Assembly (NCBI GenBank): GCA_017501355.1
Contig: JAFVXA010000018.1
Location: 1-62,385, forward strand
DNA length: 62,385 nt
Origin: Oscillospiraceae bacterium
Lineage (GTDB): Bacteria; Bacillota; Clostridia; Oscillospirales; Oscillospiraceae
Reading direction: 5' to 3'
Under the pieces are notes generated by a model. That model made no database searches and had not been told where the DNA came from. It worked only from the letters and a program-made list of their open reading frames with translations. Positions 32,174 through 39,419 of the stretch are shown here, piece after piece (position 1 is the first letter of the stretch; every line of letters begins with the position of its first letter). Made by a program: the position numbers and the translations under genes.

Positions 32174-32911
32174 TTATTTCTTCTTCACTTCGCCGTATCT
32201 GCCCTTGATCTCGTCACTATACAGTCGACCATCTACCAGTGTGATCACTCTGCGTCTGACCATGTTCACATAGTTGATGTTGTGGGTAGACATCACAATG
32301 GTCGTACCCATGGCATTGATCTCATTGAGCAGCAGGAACACATCCCACATACTGTCTGCATCCAGATTCGCCGTCACTTCATCCAGCACCAGAATCGGCG
32401 GGCTGTTGATCAGTGCCCGCGCCAGCTCCACGCGGCGGCACTCCCCTGCTGTCAGCATACCGGGGTATTTATCCTGCATACCGGAAAGCCCCGTAATGCC
32501 CAGCGCTTTCTGAATGCGGTGATTCAGCTCTTTTTTGCCGCCAAATTTGCGATAGCCCACGCGTGCCGCTGCCTCCAGTGCTTCTCCCACCGTCTTGCCG
32601 CGATCCAGCGTGTGCTGCTGGGACACATAGCCGATGAGCAGCGGCAGCTTCCTGCCCCTTGCCTTTCTCAGATCGGCTACATTTTCACTTTCGATATATA
32701 CGGCACCCTTGCTGGGTTTATCCTGCCCTGCCATCAGATTCAGCAGGGTACTCTTGCCCGAGCCGCTGCTGCCGATGATGTATACAAATTCGCCCTGCTC
32801 CACGGTCAGGCTGACATCCTCCACGCCGATCTCCTTGCGACGCTTCCAAAACCAGCCTTCCCGCTTCTGCCAATAATATCTGGAGACATTTTCCACCTTG
32901 ATCGTCGGCAT
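32174..32911 (-). CDS. FtsE/LolD-like ABC transporter ATPase without a permease neighbour
   Basis: 245 residues. Walker A GSSGSGKST (47-55), Q-loop Gln98-Gln99, a modified signature LTAGE (153-157; usual LSGGQ), Walker B ILVLDEVT (173-180) and switch His210 are present. It is closest in style to FtsE/LolD/MacB ATPases that drive membrane proteins mechanically. No FtsX- or permease-like gene flanks it: the next gene is fapA across 170 bp of empty sequence, with the divergent peptidase on the other side. GGGAG precedes the ATG by about 9 nt. It is the first gene of the odd operon, if the 170 bp gap lacks a promoter. An FtsX may be encoded elsewhere. Confidence 0.88.
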   Translation of the reverse strand: MPTIKVENVSRYYWQKREGWFWKRRKEIGVEDVSLTVEQGEFVYIIGSSGSGKSTLLNLMAGQDKPSKGAVYIESENVADLRKARGRKLPLLIGYVSQQHTLDRGKTVGEALEAAARVGYRKFGGKKELNHRIQKALGITGLSGMQDKYPGMLTAGECRRVELARALINSPPILVLDEVTANLDADSMWDVFLLLNEINAMGTTIVMSTHNINYVNMVRRRVITLVDGRLYSDEIKGRYGEVKKK

Positions 32912-32940
32912 ACGCTTTTCTCCCGCAACTCACTCGTATC

Positions 32941-32968
32941 TTGCAAACATAAGGGTTTATGTTATAAT
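32941..32968 (+). promoter_or_regulatory. SigA-type promoter for the C39-like peptidase
   Basis: TTGCAA (32941-32946), 16-nt spacer, perfect TATAAT (32963-32968). Transcription would begin near 32975, which excludes the only upstream ATG at 32898 as the start. Confidence 0.85.
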
Positions 32969-33002
32969 CGTACTTGAAATTTTCTGGAAAAGGGGTGGTT
33001 CT

Positions 33003-33893
33003 CTGCGAAAGCGAACATGGGCAGCCCTTGTGCTGCTTGCTCTGCTCTGCATCGGCACGGCAGAGCTTGCTGCAAGTTACTTCTATGCCCCGGAATTTTT
33101 TGACCGTGTAACCACCCCTGTGATCCGCACCGTCAAAACCTGTGCCGACTTTGTCGGCGACACATACCGCGAGACGAAGGACGCGGTCTCCACCGCCTGC
33201 CTCAAGGCAAAGGAGGATCTGCAAGCCTTGGCTGCACAGCTGCAGCGCCCGGAGGATCCCCCCGCACAGCTTGCCGAGGGCTCGCTTTACACCTCGGACA
33301 CGCCCATCGCCGATCCCGCTGTCACAGAGCTTCGCTCTGACGGGCGGCGGGAGTATCTCACCGGCGGCATCATGGATCTGGTATATTACAATCAGACCTC
33401 CCCCGCCTGGGCTGCGCTTCCCTACGGCACGGACGACATCGGACGCTACGGCTGCGGTCCCACCGCCATGGCAATGGTCGTCAGCAGTATGACCGAGCGC
33501 ATCATTGAGCCGCCGGAAATGGCTTCCTGGGCGGCACAAACCCACCACTGGGCAAAGGAAAGCGGCTCTTATCTCTCTATTGTGAATGATGCCGCACAGG
33601 CGCATGGTCTGACTGCTTATTCCATAGTCGACCATACGCCCGATGCCATCTTCTCAGTCCTGTCCAGCGGTAACCTCGTCGTTGCCCTGATGGGTCCCGG
33701 TCACTTCACCCGCAGCGGTCACTTCATCGTGATCCACGGTCTGACACTCACCGGAAATCTTCTGGTGGCAGACCCCAACAGCGCGGAGCGAAGTCTCATG
33801 GAGTGGGATCCGCAGCTCATCCTCGATGAGCTTTCCAAAAGCAGACACAACGGCGCCCCCCTCTGGGGCATTTCCGCCGCAAACTATGACTGA
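33003..33893 (+). CDS. Membrane-anchored C39-like cysteine peptidase, probable CTG start
   Basis: About 297 residues. An N-terminal signal anchor (RKRTWAALVLLALLCIGTA) is followed by a helical stalk (30-95) and a papain-like Peptidase_C39_2 domain: Gln/Asn of the oxyanion hole in YYNQTS, catalytic Cys in RYGCGPTAMAM, His in SGHFIVIHG, Asp in VADPNS. It would act outside the membrane, on peptides or wall proteins. The promoter at 32941-32968 starts transcription near 32975. After that the first in-frame candidates are CTG at 33003, preceded by AAAAGGGGTGG, and a GTG at 33030 that would cut the basic residues from the anchor. CTG is therefore proposed. No frameshift is seen. Confidence 0.75.
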   Translation: MRKRTWAALVLLALLCIGTAELAASYFYAPEFFDRVTTPVIRTVKTCADFVGDTYRETKDAVSTACLKAKEDLQALAAQLQRPEDPPAQLAEGSLYTSDTPIADPAVTELRSDGRREYLTGGIMDLVYYNQTSPAWAALPYGTDDIGRYGCGPTAMAMVVSSMTERIIEPPEMASWAAQTHHWAKESGSYLSIVNDAAQAHGLTAYSIVDHTPDAIFSVLSSGNLVVALMGPGHFTRSGHFIVIHGLTLTGNLLVADPNSAERSLMEWDPQLILDELSKSRHNGAPLWGISAANYD

Positions 33894-33904
33894 ATTTTTC
33901 TCAG

Positions 33905-33940
33905 GCAGCAGCGCCTTGCGGCGCTGCTGCTATTTCATTT
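33905..33940 (+). terminator. Weak terminator after the C39-like gene
   Basis: An 11-bp stem (33905-33915 with 33920-33930, loop TTGC) is followed by a mixed T-rich stretch that overlaps the end of the converging fliT-like gene. Confidence 0.55.
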
Positions 33941-34324
33941 TGCAGTTTCGTAAAACGATTTATCCCGGGCGATCTTCTGACTCAGTACCCGATCCAATTC
34001 CCGAATCTGTGCCAGCAGGCGCTCATTCATGGCGATCTGATTCGCAAGACCGCGCTCATCTGCGTTTTCTGCCGCTGCGCCGTTGAGCAGGGCACGCAGT
34101 CGTCCGCCATCGTCGGTACTCTCCACCATCTGGCGGAGAATGTCCCGGGCGTGGTGCGCAGCAAGGATGGGTTCCTCCCGCATCGCCAGCAGCACCTTTA
34201 CCGCCATGGGATCGTTGCGATCCAGCGCTTCGGCGACCTGGCGGGACAGGGACTCCACCTCGCCCAAGGCGTTATAGATCCGGCGCGCCTGCACCTGCGC
34301 CTCCGTCAGTCTCGTCAGTTCCAT
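33935..34324 (-). CDS. FliT-like small helical protein downstream of fliS
   Basis: A 129-residue, almost wholly helical protein (Ala/Leu/Glu/Arg-rich, no signal peptide). Position directly after fliS (11 bp) and size match the FliT/FlgN-like chaperone slot in fliD-fliS operons; FliT binds FliD and is its export chaperone. The sequence itself is too divergent to assign with certainty. GAGGGGG precedes the ATG by 8 nt. Confidence 0.6.
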   Translation of the reverse strand: MELTRLTEAQVQARRIYNALGEVESLSRQVAEALDRNDPMAVKVLLAMREEPILAAHHARDILRQMVESTDDGGRLRALLNGAAAENADERGLANQIAMNERLLAQIRELDRVLSQKIARDKSFYETAK

Positions 34325-34335
34325 GATGTGCCCCC

Positions 34336-34716
34336 TCAGCGTTTGGACTCGCCGCTCTTCTGCGCCGTGCGGAATGCATCGCGCAGCTCCATGATCTTTT
34401 CTTTGGTGTGGGTCAAGGGCTCTGCACGGCGACCGATCTTTGCACGGTTCAGCTCATAGGTAAAATACTCATACAGTCTCGTCAGCTCGTGGCTGATGGG
34501 ATACTGCATATCCAGCGTCATGTCCAGATACTCCACGATCTCCACGCTACGCTGCAGTGATGCTTCAAACACAGGGAACAACTGCTTCTCCAGAGCCAGT
34601 TCAGCCTGGGTCAGGCGCTTGACCAGCTCATCATACAGCAGCAGCAGCAATTCGCCCTGCGTCATGGTGCTGATCATCTGCGCTTTATACTGCTGGGCAT
34701 TTCTATCGTAACTCAT
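34336..34716 (-). CDS. fliS: Flagellin export chaperone FliS
   Basis: A 126-residue four-helix protein with the FliS pattern: AQQYKAQMISTMTQGELLLLLYDELVKRL at the start (ends AQQYK and YDEL), then ALEKQLFPVFEASLQRSVEIV and LTRLYEYFTYELNRA. FliS caps the flagellin C-terminus before export and, in Bacillus, also binds FliW. It follows fliD by 17 bp and precedes the FliT-like gene. Length is normal. Confidence 0.95.
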   Translation of the reverse strand: MSYDRNAQQYKAQMISTMTQGELLLLLYDELVKRLTQAELALEKQLFPVFEASLQRSVEIVEYLDMTLDMQYPISHELTRLYEYFTYELNRAKIGRRAEPLTHTKEKIMELRDAFRTAQKSGESKR

Positions 34717-34733
34717 TGCGCAACCCCCGCGAA

Positions 34734-37172
34734 TTAATAGCCTCCGGAAAGACCGCCCAGCATGGAACTCTGGTTGTTCATCTGTGCGATCAGCTTCTCA
34801 AGAGTGGTAAACTTCTTGTTGTAGTAATCGATCTTGTCTGCGATTTTGTCCTGCCAGCTCTCGATATCGTCCTCAAACGCGTCGATCTCCTTCTGCAGGG
34901 TATTCTGATAGATCGAGGTCGGTGCCAGCGTGGAACCTGCCTTGTTGATGAGGATGCCCTTGCTTGCACCCGTGGTGCCCGCATAGGTGTCGAGCTGATT
35001 CTTCATCTTCGCCATCACGCCATCATTGCCGTTCTTGCCCACAAAGACATCGCGCACCTTGTCGGGATTGCTGTCAAGCGCTGCACGAAGGGCGCTCTCA
35101 TCCACCACCAGCGTGGTCGTACCGTTGCTGTAAGAGGTGGTGATACCGATGCCGTTGCCATCATTGCCGGTCACGCCGAAAGCGCGGAGCACTTCGGTCA
35201 TACCGGAGTAGAAGCTGGAAAGATCTCTGTCCGCAAAGAGCAGACCGGTCTTTGCCTTCTTCTCATAGTTCGCAATAGCGGATTCAGACATATCTGCCGC
35301 ATCCTCATCGGTCAGGGGCATATAGTCCTGACCCTTGGAGTTCTTCAGAGGAATGGTGGAATAGGCTTCCTTGACCTCGCTCATCATGGCGTTGTAATCC
35401 TTCACCATTTCCTTGATCGCATCCACAATCTTGTCGGAGTCGGAGGAGAAGGAGAAGGTCACGGGCTCATCGCTCGCGGTGCCTTCGCTCTGCTGTACGG
35501 CACCGTCACCCTCGCCATTGGGTGCCTTGCCAAAGGTGCCTTTCAGCGTGACCTGCATCCCGTCGATGTCAATGGTGTTGCTGCTGCGCTCGATGCGCTG
35601 TGCAGGCTCGCCGTTGACAGACACATAGAACTCGGCATTCTTGCCCTGATCGAGAACCACCGCGTCTTCTACATCATCACCGACAAACAACGCTCTCGAA
35701 AGACCGCTCAGCTTAATTTCCTGATTTGCACCGGTCTCCTTGGTGGAGAGGGTAACCTTGCCGGTGAACGCAGAGTAGTTCATCTTCACGGCAGACGCTT
35801 CATTGCTGTTCATCTCATCCATCAGCTGCTGCAGAGTCATGTCCTTGGTCACCTTGATAGAACTGCTGTCGTTCAGCTTGAACTCGTATTCGATGATGGG
35901 CTTGCCGTCGCTGCCCTTGATCACGTTACCGTCGCTGTCCTTTTTCTCCTGCCCGTTCTTCCACAGACCGCCAGCGATCACATCCCCCAGCTTGCGGGAC
36001 AGGTTGACCTTGTTGGAGAGACCACCCTCCATACCCAGCTTCTCCGCAAGGGGGCTGGTCACTTCAAACTCGTCGCTGGTATTGGCAGGCGTAAACTGGA
36101 ATTGGACCTTCTTTCCACTGCTGTCAGCGCCCGTGAAGGCATTGGACACCGTGATTTTGCCCGCGCCCATCGCTTCGTCGATCTTACCCTGCAGCGCAGC
36201 AATATACTTCTCTGCAAAGGTTCTATCGTCACCTTCAATGGCATTCACTTCACTGGTGGACGGACCATCAATCTTAAAGGTCTCACCATTGTACTTGATG
36301 GTAAAGCCTTCATCACGCAGCACATTCAGCACAGAGCGGGTCTTGCTCACTTTTTCCGCATCAAACTCAAAGGAAGTCACCGTGGCTTCCTTGTCGATCT
36401 TGCCGACACCCAGCGCCTCGTCCAGATTACCGCTGACAGAGGAGATCTTCAGGGTATTGCCGTCCTCGCTCTTGACCTTTTCAATGGAGATGGACTTGCC
36501 ATCTTCAGACACCACAGCCTTGATGCGCTCGCTGGCTTTTTCCTGAGAGCCGCTGTCAAAGGCAATGATCTCCTCTTCCAGCTTCTTGTTGATGGCAGCT
36601 GCCATTTCCTTGGCAGATGCATATCCGTCCTTCTCGCCAAAGGAGATGGCAATATTCTTATTGCCGTAGGAGAAGGTCATATTGCCGTCGAGCAGACCCA
36701 CATTTACAGCGCCCGTGAGGCTCACCACATTGCTGGCGATATTGTTGCCGCTGAACGCTGCAGACTCCACCGTGTACTTTGCCGCCTCTGCCAGCTGCGT
36801 CACGCTGTTGATCTGCACATTGCTGCTGGTGCGGCCGGTGGCGCTGATCTTGGACGCATTGGCACCAAGACTCGTCACCTTGGTGGCATTATCGAAGAAG
36901 CTGCTGCTGAGCAGGTTCGTACCGGAGGTATAGGAGGTATACTTCTGGGAAAAGCCCACCATCTTGGTGATCATGCTGCGATAGGCTTCCTGCTTCCACT
37001 CTACCTTGGTCTTTTGCTGCTGCAGGGAAGAGAGCTTCATCTGATAGCCGGAGACTGCATTTTCGATCATGCTCTCCGTATCGAGACCGCTCGCAAGACC
37101 GGAAAGCACATTTCTCGTTCCGTAAATACTGCTGGAGCCGCTGCTGCCAGACAAACCGCCGATCGATGCCAT
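34734..37172 (-). CDS. fliD: Filament cap protein FliD
   Basis: An 812-residue FliD, longer than the usual 450-550 because of an expanded central region (about 250-560) that forms the variable head. The N-terminal region has the GLDTESMIENAVSGYQMKLSSLQQQK segment of the D0/D1 leg (here ends GLDTE and LQQQK). The C-terminal FliD_C part includes KFTTLEKLIAQMNNQSSML. The protein caps the growing filament and folds incoming flagellin; it is exported without a Sec signal. AAAGGAGG precedes the ATG. A sigma-28-like -10 lies about 120 nt upstream. Confidence 0.94.
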   Translation of the reverse strand: MASIGGLSGSSGSSSIYGTRNVLSGLASGLDTESMIENAVSGYQMKLSSLQQQKTKVEWKQEAYRSMITKMVGFSQKYTSYTSGTNLLSSSFFDNATKVTSLGANASKISATGRTSSNVQINSVTQLAEAAKYTVESAAFSGNNIASNVVSLTGAVNVGLLDGNMTFSYGNKNIAISFGEKDGYASAKEMAAAINKKLEEEIIAFDSGSQEKASERIKAVVSEDGKSISIEKVKSEDGNTLKISSVSGNLDEALGVGKIDKEATVTSFEFDAEKVSKTRSVLNVLRDEGFTIKYNGETFKIDGPSTSEVNAIEGDDRTFAEKYIAALQGKIDEAMGAGKITVSNAFTGADSSGKKVQFQFTPANTSDEFEVTSPLAEKLGMEGGLSNKVNLSRKLGDVIAGGLWKNGQEKKDSDGNVIKGSDGKPIIEYEFKLNDSSSIKVTKDMTLQQLMDEMNSNEASAVKMNYSAFTGKVTLSTKETGANQEIKLSGLSRALFVGDDVEDAVVLDQGKNAEFYVSVNGEPAQRIERSSNTIDIDGMQVTLKGTFGKAPNGEGDGAVQQSEGTASDEPVTFSFSSDSDKIVDAIKEMVKDYNAMMSEVKEAYSTIPLKNSKGQDYMPLTDEDAADMSESAIANYEKKAKTGLLFADRDLSSFYSGMTEVLRAFGVTGNDGNGIGITTSYSNGTTTLVVDESALRAALDSNPDKVRDVFVGKNGNDGVMAKMKNQLDTYAGTTGASKGILINKAGSTLAPTSIYQNTLQKEIDAFEDDIESWQDKIADKIDYYNKKFTTLEKLIAQMNNQSSMLGGLSGGY

Positions 37173-37291
37173 AATAATCCTCCTTTTCCTATGGGGGAGT
37201 CACTTGCCGTTTCCTCCCTGATGAAGAGCGAAAAACCTCTCAGAAATTCCGCTCGAAAACAAACTTTTTTATTTTTTTCTTCTATCTTTTT

Positions 37292-37318
37292 TTATCGACA
37301 TATAGTAGAATAAAAATA
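37292..37318 (-). promoter_or_regulatory. Possible sigma-28 promoter for fliD-fliS
   Basis: On the minus strand, GTCGATAA (37292-37299) matches 7 of 8 bases of the sigma-28 -10. The -35 region is only T/A-rich (TTAT or TATT instead of TAAA), so the assignment is tentative. Confidence 0.4.
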
Positions 37319-37343
37319 AGAGGTAGTATTACAGTTTTTACGG

Positions 37344-37623
37344 AAGTCCAACAGGAATTGAACACCTGCCGCATTCCAGCGGTTCTGTTCAGACCTTTTG
37401 ACCTTATCGTCCTTGCCTTGCGCCAACAAGGCGGCGTCCTCTGCGGCGAAAATGTCTCAAGCATACCTCGCCGGAATGTGTTTTACAGTTTTTTCGGAGC
37501 GGATTTTTGTCCAGACAAGGCAGTGTCCGCAGGGAATCCTTGAGGGACTCTCAAGGACAATAACGAAGTATGGGCGGAAATCCGCCCGAATAAAACCGAC
37601 AGGGGTTCGACTCCTGTTGGACT
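37344..37623 (+). ncRNA. Structured RNA candidate upstream of parA-comFB
   Basis: A 280-nt segment with no supported reading frame whose two ends are reverse complements. Bases 37345-37356 pair perfectly with 37612-37623 (12 bp), and the helix continues with a few mismatches to 37371/37597. Inside are GCATTCC/GGAATGT (37371-37377 with 37473-37479), GCCTTG/CAAGGC (37415-37420 with 37427-37432), GGCGA/TCGCC (37445-37449 with 37468-37472), GCGGA/TCCGC (37499-37503 with 37526-37530), TCCTTGAG/CTCAAGGA (37537-37544 with 37550-37557) and GGGCGG/CCGCCC (37572-37577 with 37582-37587). The 3' end carries a T-loop-like GGTTCGACTCC. It ends one base before the parA Shine-Dalgarno. It is either a cis leader or a stand-alone RNA; raiA-like and other large clostridial RNA classes are candidates, unverified. 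Confidence 0.75.
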
Positions 37624-37638
37624 AAGGGGGAATATTCT

Positions 37639-38418
37639 TTGACGCAGATCATTACCATCACCAATCAAAAAGGCGGCGTTGGTAAAACCACTACCGCAGC
37701 AGCGCTGATCAGCGGTCTGAACCAGCGCGGTGCGCGTGTGCTCGGCATCGATCTCGACCCGCAGGGCAACCTTGGCTTCTCTCTCGGTCTGGAGATCGGC
37801 AGCGGCTATACGACCTACGACCTTCTTTCCCGGACACAGTCCGTTTTTGAATGCATCTCTTCCACAAAATACGGTGACATCATTCCCTCTGATGTCCTGC
37901 TCTCTTCTGCCGAGGTGGAGTTTACCTCTCCCCGCCGCGAGTTCATGCTGGCAGATCAGATCTATCCCGCGCTCAATCACTATGACTTTATCATCATTGA
38001 CACTCCGCCTGCGCTGAACATTCTCACGATCAATGCGTATGTGGCTTCCACCGGTCTCATCATTCCCATGGAGCCCGAAATTCTCAGCCTTGTGGGTGTG
38101 TCTCAGCTCCGCGATACATACGAAACCGTTCAGAAGTCCTGCAATCCCCACCTGAAGGTGCTGGGCATTCTGATGAACCAGTATAACCACCGCCTGATCC
38201 TGCACCGCGATGTGCTGGAAATGGCAGAGGAAGTGGCGCAGCAGATGGGCTCTCAGGTGTTTCCCGCCAAGATCCGCCGCAGCGTGGATGTGGCTGCTGC
38301 CCCCGCCCACGGTCAGAGTGTGCTGACCTACAGTCCCAAATCCAACCCCGCCCGCGATTTCCGCAAGGTCATCGACTGCATCGTGGGCGATGCCTATCCC
38401 CGCCCCCGTATCCGCTAA
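37639..38418 (+). CDS. ParA/Soj-family ATPase
   Basis: A 259-residue ParA starting at TTG 37639 with AAGGGGG 8 nt upstream. The deviant Walker A KGGVGKTT (11-18), a switch I LDPQGN motif (near 39-44) and switch II IDTPPAL are intact. No N-terminal DNA-binding domain and no parB follows; the partner gene is comFB, 30 bp downstream. Stand-alone ParA proteins position chemotaxis arrays, flagella or other cargo at defined cell sites. In a window lacking flhG, it may take a positioning role for motility parts (inference). The structured RNA immediately precedes it and may be its leader. Confidence 0.9.
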   Translation: MTQIITITNQKGGVGKTTTAAALISGLNQRGARVLGIDLDPQGNLGFSLGLEIGSGYTTYDLLSRTQSVFECISSTKYGDIIPSDVLLSSAEVEFTSPRREFMLADQIYPALNHYDFIIIDTPPALNILTINAYVASTGLIIPMEPEILSLVGVSQLRDTYETVQKSCNPHLKVLGILMNQYNHRLILHRDVLEMAEEVAQQMGSQVFPAKIRRSVDVAAAPAHGQSVLTYSPKSNPARDFRKVIDCIVGDAYPRPRIR

Positions 38419-38448
38419 GCGGAAACGAGCGCTGCAAAGGAGAATGTC

Positions 38449-39369
38449 ATGGCACCCAGAGGAACAAATTCCAGCAAAACTGAACACGTAATGAATCTGC
38501 TGCGGAAAACCGGTTCCGCTGAGACGCCCAAACAGGCTGTGGCGGAAGAAAATGCCACGGCTGCGGCTTCTGCGGCTGCCGCAACGCCCCGCAACAAGCT
38601 GCCCATTCTCACGGCGCTGAATGCAGATGTGGCGGTGTCCAGCAAGATCAAGGATGCGTTGGAGTCTGCTCTGCTCATTGAGGAGGCTACCCCCACCCCT
38701 GTGGCAACACTGGATATGTATGCCGACACCGATGAGCCCGTGATCCCCGCACCTGTCCCCAAGGCAGCACCGACTCCCATTCCTGTCGCTGCCCCCGCAG
38801 CGGAAGCTACGTCCGCAGAAGCGCCCGCACCTGTGGAGAAGCCCGCACCTGCCCCTGTGGCAGAGCCTGCAGTCCCCTCCGGCAATGGAAAGCTCAGTCA
38901 GGACGAGATTGAGCGTATGCTGCGCGCCATGGTGGAAGAAAGCGAGGCGGCGCCTGCACCTGTCACAGCACCCGCACCCGTGGAAGCTCCTGTTGCAGCG
39001 CCTGTCACAGCTCCCGCACCTGTGGAAGCTGCGGTGTCTGCTGCACCCGCTCCGGCACCTGTTGCTGCTCCTGCCGCCTCCGAACCCATGGACGAGGACA
39101 GAGCAGAGCTGTTCAATATCATGCAGCTTCTTGCAGAGGAAAAGGCGGACAAGTACATCAAGATGTTCGGTCTTTGTGATTGCAAGCGCTGCCGTCAGGA
39201 TGTGTTGGCACTGACACTGAATGAGATCTCCACCAAATATGTGGTCATGCCCCGCGCGGAGCTGACCATCCGAAACGATATGTACCGCAGCCATTATGAC
39301 GGTGAGATTACCGTGCAGATCCTCCGTGCCTGCCAGAAGGTCATGGAGCATCCCCGCCACCAAAAGTAA
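38449..39369 (+). CDS. ComFB-domain protein with a CheY-docking-like motif
   Basis: 306 residues. The N-terminal 215 residues are low complexity, with many Ala-Pro repeats (about 95-210). Within them is LSQDEIERML (149-158), very like the FliM CheY-binding peptide. The C-terminal 90 residues form a ComFB domain (late competence family): DEDRAELFNIMQLL, the zinc-type C-D-C-x-x-C (Cys243, 245, 248), then VLALTLNEISTKYVV. ComFB proteins in cyanobacteria bind cyclic dinucleotides (established there, untested here). GGAG precedes the ATG. It ends at a strong terminator and pairs with parA. Confidence 0.82.
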   Translation: MAPRGTNSSKTEHVMNLLRKTGSAETPKQAVAEENATAAASAAAATPRNKLPILTALNADVAVSSKIKDALESALLIEEATPTPVATLDMYADTDEPVIPAPVPKAAPTPIPVAAPAAEATSAEAPAPVEKPAPAPVAEPAVPSGNGKLSQDEIERMLRAMVEESEAAPAPVTAPAPVEAPVAAPVTAPAPVEAAVSAAPAPAPVAAPAASEPMDEDRAELFNIMQLLAEEKADKYIKMFGLCDCKRCRQDVLALTLNEISTKYVVMPRAELTIRNDMYRSHYDGEITVQILRACQKVMEHPRHQK

Positions 39370-39383
39370 ACCCAAAACGCACA

Positions 39384-39416
39384 AAAAGGACAGCTCCTCC
39401 CGGAGCTGTCCTTTTC
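39384..39416. terminator. Bidirectional terminator between comFB and the motility operon
   Basis: A long stem (about 39384-39397 with 39402-39415, loop TCCC) has A-rich and T-rich flanks on both sides. It ends the parA-comFB transcript and the long minus-strand operon that converges from the right. Confidence 0.9.
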
Positions 39417-39419
39417 TGT

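Noticed and set aside
34716-37313. An 865-codon plus-strand open frame
   Set aside because: Antisense to fliD; no domain and no start signal.
37344-37623. Reading the structured region as tRNA or tmRNA because of GGTTCGACTCC
   Set aside because: No cloverleaf or acceptor stem with CCA is present, and no tag-peptide frame or tmRNA 5' end. The T-loop-like piece is part of a long inverted repeat.
37483-39384. A 633-codon minus-strand open frame over the RNA and parA-comFB
   Set aside because: It is Gly/Cys/His-rich nonsense opposite two recognised families and a structured RNA.
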